From Verrucomicrobiota bacterium (GTDB taxonomy: Bacteria; Verrucomicrobiota; Verrucomicrobiia; Chthoniobacterales; Chthoniobacteraceae): a stretch of DNA of 35,080 nucleotides. The stretch spans positions 1 through 35,080 of the forward strand of contig QQND01000027.1 of the NCBI GenBank assembly GCA_003402745.1, given 5' to 3'. The position numbers and the translations under genes are program-made. The notes below the pieces were generated by a model. That model saw nothing but the letters and a program-made list of their open reading frames with translations, searched no databases and was not told the DNA's origin. The first letter of the stretch is position 1. Every line of letters starts with the position of its first letter. Below, in pieces: positions 8,016 to 15,232 of the stretch.

Positions 8016-9268
8016 TTAATTAGGGGTGAGGGGCCGTGTTTGAGCGAGGCGAAAATGGACGAGGGTGCCGGCTCCGTGGCTGCACGCGATATTGAGATGG
8101 CCTCCGATCGAAGCGGCGCGGTATTTCATGATCTCCAAGCCGAGGCCCCGGCGGGAGGGCTCCTTTGGGAGGCCGCCGCCATCGTCCTTGATTTTGAGAT
8201 CGAGGCCCGGATCGAGGCCTTGAAGGAGGATGGTTATGTTTTTTGCTCCGGAATGTTTGAGGGCATTTCGGACGGCCTCTTGGGCAATTCTGTAAAGGTT
8301 GGAGGAGATGGCGGCATTGGTGATTTGAACAGGCCCGAGGATGGAGAGTTCGCAATTGACCATCGAGTTGGAGTGGACGCCGTCCGCCAATTCCCTCAGT
8401 CCCACTACGAGGCCCCCGGGTTCGTCGGGCACGGGTGGAGGCCGCGGGTGACGAGGCGCGTTTCCTCAATGGAACTGTTGATGAGGGAGCTGATTTGGGT
8501 GAGTTCGTGTTCGGAGCCTTGCAGCATTTTTCGGTGCAGGCTGCTGATCATGAGAGAGATTCCCGTCAGTTGCTGGCAGAGGCCGTCGTGCAAGTCCTGG
8601 CCGATCCTGCGTTGCTCCCGTTCACTCACATCCAGGAGCGAGCGCTCGAGGCGCTCTCGGTTGGAGATGGCGCGGCTCAGGGCGAGGGTGCTTGCAAGGT
8701 GGAAAACAACGGCGAGCACGCTGCCCATCCCGATGATCCAGGTGGTGCGTTCTGAAACTTCGCGCAGACGGACGGCTGCTTCCCCCAGGTTTTTATCCTC
8801 GACCGCCTCATTTTCTGCCACCACGGCTCGCACTTCGTCCATGAGGCGTTTGCCAATGCTGGCCACGCCGACAACGGCATCCAACCCTTCGAGTTGTCTG
8901 GCTTCAAGGGTGATGCGCAGTCGTTCGAGGCGCATCTCAATGAGATTAATAAGGCGCTCTACCAGGGCGGGCGAAACGGATTGCGCCTGGACTTCGCGCA
9001 ACCGCTGGATGCCTTTTTTAACATCGCTAACCGCCTCGGCATAGAGTTTCAGATACTCTTCGCGGCCCATGATTACGTACCCGCGCGCTTCGCTCTCCGC
9101 GCTGACGATGTCCGTCAGGAGGCTTTCCCGGATGTTGGCCAAGTAATGGGAGCGAGAAACGAGATCTGCGGTGGAGCGAAACTCCCGAATGCTCGTGTAC
9201 GAAAACCAGCCGATAATGACGAGTAACAAGACGGTGAGGGAAAAGCCCGAGACAGCACGATGTTTCAT
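8016..9268 (-). pseudogene. CHASE3-type histidine kinase split by a frameshift
   Basis: The N-terminal part (9268 down to about 8433) has a transmembrane helix (residues 4-21), a long helical sensor region resembling CHASE3, a second helix (about 176-199) and a HisKA_3 box REQRRIGQDLHDGLCQQL with phospho-acceptor His227. This frame stops at 8405 just after TRGLHPCPTNPGAS. The ATP-binding part continues in another frame from about 8432 to 8016: NLYRIAQEAVRNALKHSGA (N box), DDGGGLP and GLGLEIM (G boxes). One extra base in the CCC run near 8431-8435 would restore a normal junction (GLHPVPDEPGGL). So the kinase is disrupted by a one-base deletion, or the run was miscalled. The ATG at 9268 overlaps the stop of the aminotransferase gene (ATGA), which favours it over a TTG 12 bp upstream. 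Confidence 0.88.
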
Positions 9269-10401
9269 TTTTTTTTCCAAAGACGGTTCAAGATGGAAAT
9301 CACCTCAAGGGCGGCTTCCGCGCTGAGCCAAGGATGCACGGGCAAACTCAGCACTTCGCCAGCGAGGCGTTCGGCGACGGGAAAGGAGCGCCCTCTCCCA
9401 AATTCCTGATAGGCGGCTTGCTGGGAAAGCGCCTTTGGATAGTGAATCCCATAGCCAACGCCATGCAAGGTCAACTCGCAGGCCAAAACGTCCCGCGTCG
9501 GCGAGCGCACGACAAACTGGTGGAAGACGTGGTAGCGCATGGTGTCTGGGTGGGGCAGGGTCACAAGGCTCCGGGCCGCGGCGTTTGCCAGAGCGTTGAG
9601 GTAACGGCTTGCGTGGGAGCGGCGGCGAGTGTTCCAAACAGGGAGCCAGGGAAGGGCGACCCTCAGCACGGCGGCTTGAACTTCGTCGAGGCGGCTGTTG
9701 CGGCCCGCGTGTTCGGAGTTGTCGCGTGTCCGCCAGCCGTACTGGCGCAGCCTGCGCAACACCTCCACCACCTCAGGCTTGGAGGAGCAGCAGAAGCCAC
9801 CATCGCCGATGGCACCCAGGTTTTTGGTGGGATAGAAGCTGAAAGCGCCTACATCTCCGAGCGTGCCAGCCGAACACCACTTCTTCTTGGGGGCGCTCCA
9901 ATAGCGCGCGCCATGGGCATGGGCGCAGTCTTCGACCACCCAGAGGTTGTGGGTCGTGGCAAAGTCGAGGAGGGGAGTCATGGCGTCCATGCCTCCAAAA
10001 AGATGGACAACCACGAGCGCTCGGGTGCGCGAGTTGAGGGCCGCCTTGAGCTGTTGAAGATCAAGACCGAAGTCGAGGCTCACATCCACCAGGACGGGGA
10101 TGGCGCCCGCAGCCAGAATGCCGCTCGCCGTGGCCCCAGGGGCAAACGCAGGGACGAGCACTTCATCTCCCGCACCGATGCCGCCCGCGAGCAGCGCCAG
10201 CGTAATGGCGTCCGTTCCTGAAGCCACTCCGACGCCGGAGGGGACCGCTAGGAACTGACTAAACTCCCGCTCAAACGCCTCCACTTCCTGTCCCAAAATA
10301 AACTTTCCAGAATCAAGGACCCGCCCAATCGCCAAGGAGGCCTCCGCTCTGGCCTCGGGTGGGTGCACCCACAACTGGGTGAAGGGAATTTTAGTCTCCA
10401 T
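9265..10401 (-). CDS. DegT/DnrJ/EryC1/StrS-family sugar aminotransferase
   Basis: A 378-residue PLP-dependent enzyme that transfers an amino group to a keto-sugar nucleotide. Asp158 (VEDCAHAHG) should contact the PLP ring nitrogen. Lys193 in FSFYPTKNLGAIGDGG is the Schiff-base lysine. This FYPTKNLGA.GDGG form is typical of C-3 sugar aminotransferases such as QdtB/FdtB, so a 3-amino sugar product is plausible. The start METKIPFTQL at 10401 is set by a strong ribosome-binding site five bases upstream; an open frame extends 48 codons further but lacks family sequence. The gene overlaps the epimerase by 11 bp upstream and the histidine kinase by 4 bp downstream, so translation is probably coupled. 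Confidence 0.92.
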   Translation of the reverse strand: METKIPFTQLWVHPPEARAEASLAIGRVLDSGKFILGQEVEAFEREFSQFLAVPSGVGVASGTDAITLALLAGGIGAGDEVLVPAFAPGATASGILAAGAIPVLVDVSLDFGLDLQQLKAALNSRTRALVVVHLFGGMDAMTPLLDFATTHNLWVVEDCAHAHGARYWSAPKKKWCSAGTLGDVGAFSFYPTKNLGAIGDGGFCCSSKPEVVEVLRRLRQYGWRTRDNSEHAGRNSRLDEVQAAVLRVALPWLPVWNTRRRSHASRYLNALANAAARSLVTLPHPDTMRYHVFHQFVVRSPTRDVLACELTLHGVGYGIHYPKALSQQAAYQEFGRGRSFPVAERLAGEVLSLPVHPWLSAEAALEVISILNRLWKKK

Positions 10402-11446
10402 CGACGCCTCCCCTTGGAGTTTTGGAAAAGGCTGCGCCAAGCTTCTCCAAAGTCCTACGCAGACCTTCCTCCAGCCCGATCTGGGGCACCCATCCAAGCC
10501 GATTTTCGATCGCTCTGAAGTCGCCCCAGTAGTCCCCAATATCAATACCCGCCAGGCCGACGGGGAAGGGTTCCCGCCGAATTTTCAGATCCGCACCCGA
10601 GATGCGAAGCAGAAGCTGCGCGAGTTCTCCAAGGGGTATCGCCTCCTGTCCGCCCAAGTTAAAGACCGCGCCGTCGACGAGTGCGGGCGCGCAGGCGACT
10701 CGGACAAAGGCCTCCACCACATCGTCGACGTAATTAAGGTCGCGCAACTGCGAGCCCTTTCCAAAAACGACGAGGTCCCTCCCGAGTTGGAGGCGCAGAA
10801 GCCACTCTCCCAAAAAAGTCTGGCCTGGACCTCCCACTCGCATCCCCGGGCCGTAAGTGTTGGTGAGACGCAGCACGGTGGTCCGAATGGCATGATGCTT
10901 GTGGTAGAGAAAATGGTGGAGCTCCGAGGCCATTTTGTGAATGCCATTCATGTCGACGGGTGCCATTGGGTGGCACTCTTTGACGGGCAGGGAAAGGGAC
11001 CTACCGTACACTTGACGGGTTCCCGCATAGATTACATGGGCTGAGGGGGCCCATTGCCGGCAAGCCTCCAAAAGAGCCAGGGGCGCGGTCGTGTTGGCGG
11101 CCATGTCTCCAAGCGGGTCGATCATTGATTGCCAATGCCCGCAGCGCCCTGCCAGGCTGAAGACCACGTCGCAACCGAGGGTAATGTTCGCCAGGAGTTG
11201 CGGGTCTGCGCAATCTCCTTGGCGCCACTCTAGGGTTCGGGCGTCGATGCAGGCGCTTGGAGGGCAAAGATCAACCACCGAAACGCGCGCGTCTAGCGCT
11301 TGCATTCTTGAGCACAGGGCGCTCCCAATGAAACCTGCCCCGCCGGTGATCAGCACGCGTTTGTTTTTAAAGAAAACCTCGGGGCACTCAAGGGTGCTTC
11401 CGCTCTGGGAAGTTGAGGAGGGGCTTTGGGGGGGGGAATCGGACAT
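10391..11446 (-). CDS. NAD-dependent epimerase/dehydratase (extended SDR, sugar nucleotide)
   Basis: A 351-residue extended short-chain dehydrogenase. The NAD-binding glycine motif is GGAGFIG at 35-41, after a 25-residue polar extension. VIYAGTRQVYG (138-148) and RLTNTYGPGMR (193-203) are typical of the UDP-glucose 4-epimerase / dTDP-glucose dehydratase superfamily. The usual catalytic YxxxK is NGIHK (167-171): Lys171 is kept but Tyr is replaced by Asn. The Thr of AGTRQ (143) is in place of the catalytic Ser/Thr. The protein probably makes or modifies the sugar nucleotide used by the neighbouring aminotransferase. It starts 3 bp after the GT-C gene's stop and overlaps the aminotransferase by 11 bp. 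Exact substrate cannot be told. Confidence 0.88.
   Translation of the reverse strand: MSDSPPQSPSSTSQSGSTLECPEVFFKNKRVLITGGAGFIGSALCSRMQALDARVSVVDLCPPSACIDARTLEWRQGDCADPQLLANITLGCDVVFSLAGRCGHWQSMIDPLGDMAANTTAPLALLEACRQWAPSAHVIYAGTRQVYGRSLSLPVKECHPMAPVDMNGIHKMASELHHFLYHKHHAIRTTVLRLTNTYGPGMRVGGPGQTFLGEWLLRLQLGRDLVVFGKGSQLRDLNYVDDVVEAFVRVACAPALVDGAVFNLGGQEAIPLGELAQLLLRISGADLKIRREPFPVGLAGIDIGDYWGDFRAIENRLGWVPQIGLEEGLRRTLEKLGAAFSKTPRGGVDGD
10407..10414 (-). promoter_or_regulatory. Ribosome-binding site deciding the aminotransferase start
   Basis: AGGGGAGG on the minus strand lies 5 bases before the ATG at 10401, inside the end of the epimerase gene. It is one of the few strong Shine-Dalgarno sequences in this window and supports the shorter DegT start. 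Confidence 0.75.
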
Positions 11447-11449
11447 GCT

Positions 11450-13273
11450 TTAGGGGGAGAGACGCAGTTTAAATTTGTGATGAAAGCGCTCCGCCGTGAT
11501 GATAGCGTCCGCCAATTGAGGGGAGTCCGGATGCAGTCGCAATCCGGTGCGCAGGACCTCCAAGACCTCGTCTGTGTTGAATGTTTCCAGAAGGCAGTAG
11601 GAAAGCCGGAGCCGCAAGTCCAGTCGGGAAGGGGTCATTTCGAGGGCTTCCCGGTAGGCCTTAACCGCGGGCTGCCAGCGCTTCAATCGCACGCAGGCGT
11701 CGCCAAAGTGGATAAGCAGAAGTTGGTCGTACCCCGAGGGCCTGTAGTTCATTCCGAGTTGGGCAAATTCAAAGGCCCTTTCTGGCAGGTTGCGCTTGAG
11801 GTTGAGGAAGGCGAGGTTGGCAAAGGCCGGCACGGTGGGGGCGACTTGGATGGAGTGCAAAAAAGTCGCTTCCGATTCTTCCAGTTTGCCTGCGTCAAAG
11901 TAGGCAGCGGCGAGGTTGAGCCAGGGCCGGGGTTTGCCCGGACTTTTATCACACACATCCCTCCATAATTTTTCCGCACTTGACCAGACTTTGCAGCGTT
12001 GCACGGTGGCGGTGAAGAAAGCGCCGCTTAAAATCAGGCCAGAAGCGCACACCGCTAAGGGAGGGGTCGGCACGCTGCATAGCAAGGCCGACGCCATGAT
12101 GAAAATCCCCACGGAGGGCAGATAGCTCCGGTGTTCGGCCATACAGTCGGGCAGGGGCACCAGCGAAGAATCGGGCGAAACCGTCAGAGCAAACCAGAGC
12201 AGTCCAAAGCAGGCGGCCTCCCCAACAAACCGTGTTTGCGGACGGCACCGGAGCAAGGCAGAAATTTTCAAAAGCAAGGCAAGGCACAGCGCGGAGCCCC
12301 AAAAGCGAAAATCGGACGCATGCTTCACCAGAGACACTTCTGGATCGATATTGAGAGTCTGTGGCCAAACCAGGAGCCGCAGATAGGCCAGCCAAACGCT
12401 TGGCTGCGTCAGTGCGTATTGCAATGCGTATGAGGAGTTGGCTTCGCCGGTGGCAATGTTGAGGATCGCCCCTCCTCCAAATGCGCCGGTCTGGGCGTGA
12501 CTGACCGACGCGAGCAGCAGGGGAAGGATTGGCAAACACACGAGCAGCCCGCGCCCCCGCCATAACGCGCAGCGTAGCGGCGTGCCGAACACGGCGACGT
12601 CCAGCAGGACGGCCAGCACCGGGGCGGTGACGCCGCTTTCCTTGGTAAACATCGCCCCTAGAACGCTCAGGACTGAAGCGCACCTCCAGCCTGCGCTTGC
12701 GCGTGCGTTGGCTTCAAAATGACAGATGACCGCCGCCAGATAAAACAGGGTGCAGAGCGAGGTAGCGCGCTGGATGATGTAAATCACCGACTCCATTTGA
12801 AGGGGGTGGACAAAAAACAGGAGTCCGCTCAGGCAGGGAATCAGGGCAATTGAGGTGGGAAAGGCGATGTTTTCGAGGCGCCGGCCTTCCAGCAGAAGCG
12901 AAGCAAGGCGCCAGACGAGCAACGCATTGGCGAAATGAATCAGGACGTTGACCAAGCGGTAGCCAAACGGATTTAAACCGTCTGCCTGGTGGTTCCAGTG
13001 GAAGGTTAAATAGGTCAGGGGCCGCATCAGGAAGTTTGTGGAAATGTCCCCTTCGAGGCCATTTTTTGCGGCCATTTTTGCGACCGCTTCAAAGTGCTGA
13101 AAAATGGCGGCGAAATTCTCGAAGTTCTTAAAAATCGGGTTTCCTACGAGGTAGATCTCGTCGTCGAACACCATGGGATAATTCAGGGTGCCCGCGAAGA
13201 GACTCAGGCCGAGCATTCCCAGCAACAGGCTCAGCAAGGGGAGTTCAAAGCGTTTCATGCCTTTGGGCTGCAT
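11450..13273 (-). CDS. TMTC-like GT-C glycosyltransferase with C-terminal TPRs
   Basis: A 607-residue membrane protein. A first helix (about 10-30) leads into an extracytoplasmic loop with FDDEIYL (36-42), the acidic motif expected in GT-C enzymes. Further family-like motifs are RPLTYLTFHWNH (84-95), FFVHPLQMESVIYIIQR (153-169) and MAEHRSYLPSVG (378-389). About ten hydrophobic helices fill residues 10-425, and TPR-like repeats occupy 445-590. This architecture matches TMTC-type proteins, which use a lipid-linked sugar to glycosylate outside the cytoplasm. The upstream GT2 would supply the lipid-linked donor. The start at 13273 overlaps the upstream gene by 29 bp; an ATG at 13258 (MKRFELPLLSLLL) is equally possible. 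Acceptor unknown. Confidence 0.82.
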   Translation of the reverse strand: MQPKGMKRFELPLLSLLLGMLGLSLFAGTLNYPMVFDDEIYLVGNPIFKNFENFAAIFQHFEAVAKMAAKNGLEGDISTNFLMRPLTYLTFHWNHQADGLNPFGYRLVNVLIHFANALLVWRLASLLLEGRRLENIAFPTSIALIPCLSGLLFFVHPLQMESVIYIIQRATSLCTLFYLAAVICHFEANARASAGWRCASVLSVLGAMFTKESGVTAPVLAVLLDVAVFGTPLRCALWRGRGLLVCLPILPLLLASVSHAQTGAFGGGAILNIATGEANSSYALQYALTQPSVWLAYLRLLVWPQTLNIDPEVSLVKHASDFRFWGSALCLALLLKISALLRCRPQTRFVGEAACFGLLWFALTVSPDSSLVPLPDCMAEHRSYLPSVGIFIMASALLCSVPTPPLAVCASGLILSGAFFTATVQRCKVWSSAEKLWRDVCDKSPGKPRPWLNLAAAYFDAGKLEESEATFLHSIQVAPTVPAFANLAFLNLKRNLPERAFEFAQLGMNYRPSGYDQLLLIHFGDACVRLKRWQPAVKAYREALEMTPSRLDLRLRLSYCLLETFNTDEVLEVLRTGLRLHPDSPQLADAIITAERFHHKFKLRLSP

Positions 13274-14768
13274 TCATTTCCCGTTGCACGCCAGCAAGGT
13301 CCACTGCGGAGCGTAACCCTCGGTGCCTGATGACAAATTGAGGCGAGGCATGGAGCAGCAGGTGGATTCTGCCGATATATTCCCCCACCAGCGCCAACAG
13401 AAAAAGAGTGGCACCGCGGGCCCCCCAGACCGCAGCCCCAGATTGGACTGCCGGTTGCAGGTAGGCGCCCGTCACGCACAGCAGCAGCCCCCCGAGGGCC
13501 ACCAAACGCACGGGCCAGATGGAGAAGCCCACAAACATCCGACACCATAACCCGATGAGCTTCCGCAACGTGTATCCGGAGCGACCGCCGCCGCGTTCCC
13601 GGTGCAGGCATTCCACAGTGCTGATGTTTGCCGTTGCACGAAGCAGGATGGCGTCCAAGTAAGGTTCTGGTCCGTCGTAACGGCAGACCTCCCTCATAAC
13701 TCTGGAGGAGAAAACTTTAAAGCTAGAAAGATACAGTCCAGAAGGCTTGCCCAAGGCGAGGCATGCCGTCCAGTTTTGCAATCTGCTGCCCAACCTCCGA
13801 TAGAGGGGGTGCCGCCTTTTCCGGTAGCGGGAATAGACTAGGTCAAATCCAAGCGCGACCTGCCGCAGGAGTACCTTCACCTCCGAGGGCGGGTTTTGCA
13901 GGTCGTCGTCCATGACCACGCAAAAATCCCCTGTGGCGTGTTTGATGCCCGCCATCACCGCGTTGTGTTCCCCAAAGTTACGGGCCAACTGGAGAAACTC
14001 CACACAAGAGGGATAACGCGCCCTCATCTCCGCGCACACCTGAGCCGAACCGTCGGAGCTGCCATCGTCCACCAGGATGATCTGTAATTGCTCCACTTCA
14101 GTGAGCTCCAGCACCAGCTGATCACACAACCTCGGCAGCGTCTCGCGAGAGTTGAAAACGGGCACCACCACGGAAACAGCCCACCCGGAAAACGGTTCGC
14201 GAACCGGATCCCTTGGGGCAACAGCCGCACTTGAGGTGGTCACTTTATTGCCTGAAACACGTTTTAGGGAATCTTCCGAGAGGCTGTCAAAAGCCCTTTG
14301 GCTGAGGTAATACGCACCGCTTAAGACCGCCTTAATGCCGTCCACGATCTTCTCCCCAGCCTCCCGCTTCATGATATACCCACGCGCCCCGGCATGGATA
14401 GCCAGGTCCGCATGCGTCATTTCATCGTGGATGGAGAGCACCAGTACCTTCAGATCGGGTTTCTCTCGCAACAAGGTCACGATCAACCCCACCGAATCCC
14501 TCTGTTTGAGGGACCAGTCCACTAAAAGCAGGTCGGGTACACTCTGGCGGAAGGCGAAGATGGCGTCCGCTTCGTTGGAGGAATCCCCGCTGACCTCCAA
14601 ATCCGGCTGTTCGTTGATGAGCGTTACCAACCCTCGTCGAACCACGGCATGGTCATCCACCACGAGCACTCGGTGTTTAGCGGGCTGGGGGGTAAGAGAC
14701 GCGTGGGAGGCGTTCGTGGATGGGGCATTCAATCCCACGAGTGTGCCATCTAAAGGCTCGGCCCGCAT
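13245..14768 (-). CDS. Response-regulator receiver domain fused to a membrane GT2 glycosyltransferase
   Basis: A 507-residue fusion. Residues 31-160 form a complete receiver domain: Asp38-Asp39, phospho-acceptor Asp84 (LLVDWSL), Ser112 (VLSIHDE) and Lys134 (GYIMKRE). A linker (about 160-195) leads to a GT2 domain of the DPM1/GtrB/ArnC type: VSVVVPVFN (198-206), VDDGSSDGS (233-241), RNFGEHNAVMAG (263-274), MDDDLQNPP (286-294) and the RxxGxSxY motif at 392-399. Two membrane helices follow (about 414-436 and 449-470). Such enzymes transfer a sugar from a nucleotide to polyprenyl phosphate at the inner membrane face. Here the DNA-binding output of a NarL-like regulator appears replaced by an enzyme. 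It heads the operon. The first 30 residues lack family sequence, so GTG or TTG codons 10-12 codons downstream are alternative starts. Confidence 0.93.
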   Translation of the reverse strand: MRAEPLDGTLVGLNAPSTNASHASLTPQPAKHRVLVVDDHAVVRRGLVTLINEQPDLEVSGDSSNEADAIFAFRQSVPDLLLVDWSLKQRDSVGLIVTLLREKPDLKVLVLSIHDEMTHADLAIHAGARGYIMKREAGEKIVDGIKAVLSGAYYLSQRAFDSLSEDSLKRVSGNKVTTSSAAVAPRDPVREPFSGWAVSVVVPVFNSRETLPRLCDQLVLELTEVEQLQIILVDDGSSDGSAQVCAEMRARYPSCVEFLQLARNFGEHNAVMAGIKHATGDFCVVMDDDLQNPPSEVKVLLRQVALGFDLVYSRYRKRRHPLYRRLGSRLQNWTACLALGKPSGLYLSSFKVFSSRVMREVCRYDGPEPYLDAILLRATANISTVECLHRERGGGRSGYTLRKLIGLWCRMFVGFSIWPVRLVALGGLLLCVTGAYLQPAVQSGAAVWGARGATLFLLALVGEYIGRIHLLLHASPQFVIRHRGLRSAVDLAGVQREMNAAQRHETL

Positions 14769-14770
14769 CA

Positions 14771-14811
14771 GGGGCTACCCCTATTCGACTACAGGGTTTT
14801 ACCCTTGCTCG
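14771..14811. promoter_or_regulatory. Paired GGG-N-ACCC repeats just upstream of the glycosylation operon
   Basis: GGGGCTACCCC (14771-14781) and GGGTTTTACCC (14794-14804) are two short inverted repeats. Each is followed by a similar tail ending in TCG (14785-14787 and 14809-14811), so they also form an imperfect direct repeat with a 24-base period. They begin 3 bases before the annotated ATG of the receiver-GT2 gene. They may be regulator-binding sites or mRNA leader hairpins. If they are operator sites, the real start codon may be a few codons further in. Function is inferred only from symmetry. Confidence 0.4.
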
Positions 14812-14832
14812 GCGGACTGATACCAAATCGTG

Positions 14833-15037
14833 AAGAAAACTGGTCCTTCTCCCCGCTGTCCCAGGTGCTGAGGTCTTTGAATCCTCCATAAACCTAGAAG
14901 AGAGGGTATGATCCGCTCCAAGCGCAGCGTCTCGATGTATCGCGCGGTGCGCTAGGAGGAGTGCCTCCGCGGGGAATTTTACTGTGGGACATCCGTTTTT
15001 TGTCTAAAATCAGAGGCCGACGGCAGAGTCTGTGTAA
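14833..15037. other. Intergenic region between divergent blocks, no gene seen
   Basis: Together with the flanking repeats and the sigma-factor fragment this fills the 460-bp gap between the minus-strand glycosylation operon and the plus-strand DUF1552 gene. Promoters for both directions must lie here or close by, but I could not pick convincing -35/-10 pairs. No RNA gene or long open frame is evident. Confidence 0.5.
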
Positions 15038-15082
15038 AAGGCCTCCGAAGATTCACCACAGCCGCTGACGCATGAACAGCTC

Positions 15083-15232
15083 ATGCGGCTCTTTCTGACG
15101 GCGGAGCGCGAGCTCTTGCGGTACGTTATGGCGCTGGTGCCGAATGTCAGTGATGCGCTAGATGTGGTCCGAACCTCTCGAAAGCCAAATTTGCATCAGC
15201 ACCCAGTTTTTTCACGCCTTTCAATTTCATGA
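15083..15232 (+). pseudogene. Truncated ECF sigma factor fragment
   Basis: The frame from the ATG at 15083 (open back to 15038) encodes RLFLTAERELLRYVMALVP followed by NVSDALDVV. This is the start of sigma region 2 as in planctomycete/verrucomicrobial ECF sigma factors (pattern L...R.L..Y...LVPN..DA.DV.Q). The match stops after DVV; the rest (RTSRKPNLHQ...) is unrelated, so regions 2.3-4 are gone. The fragment's TGA overlaps the DUF1552 ATG (ATGA). It is probably a remnant of a sigma factor once encoded upstream, and cannot be functional as a sigma factor. The identification rests on about 30 residues. Confidence 0.58.

Noticed and set aside
8405..8440. Programmed ribosomal frameshift in the histidine kinase
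   Set aside because: No slippery heptamer or obvious downstream stimulatory structure is seen at the junction. A one-base deletion or a base-calling error in the C run is simpler.
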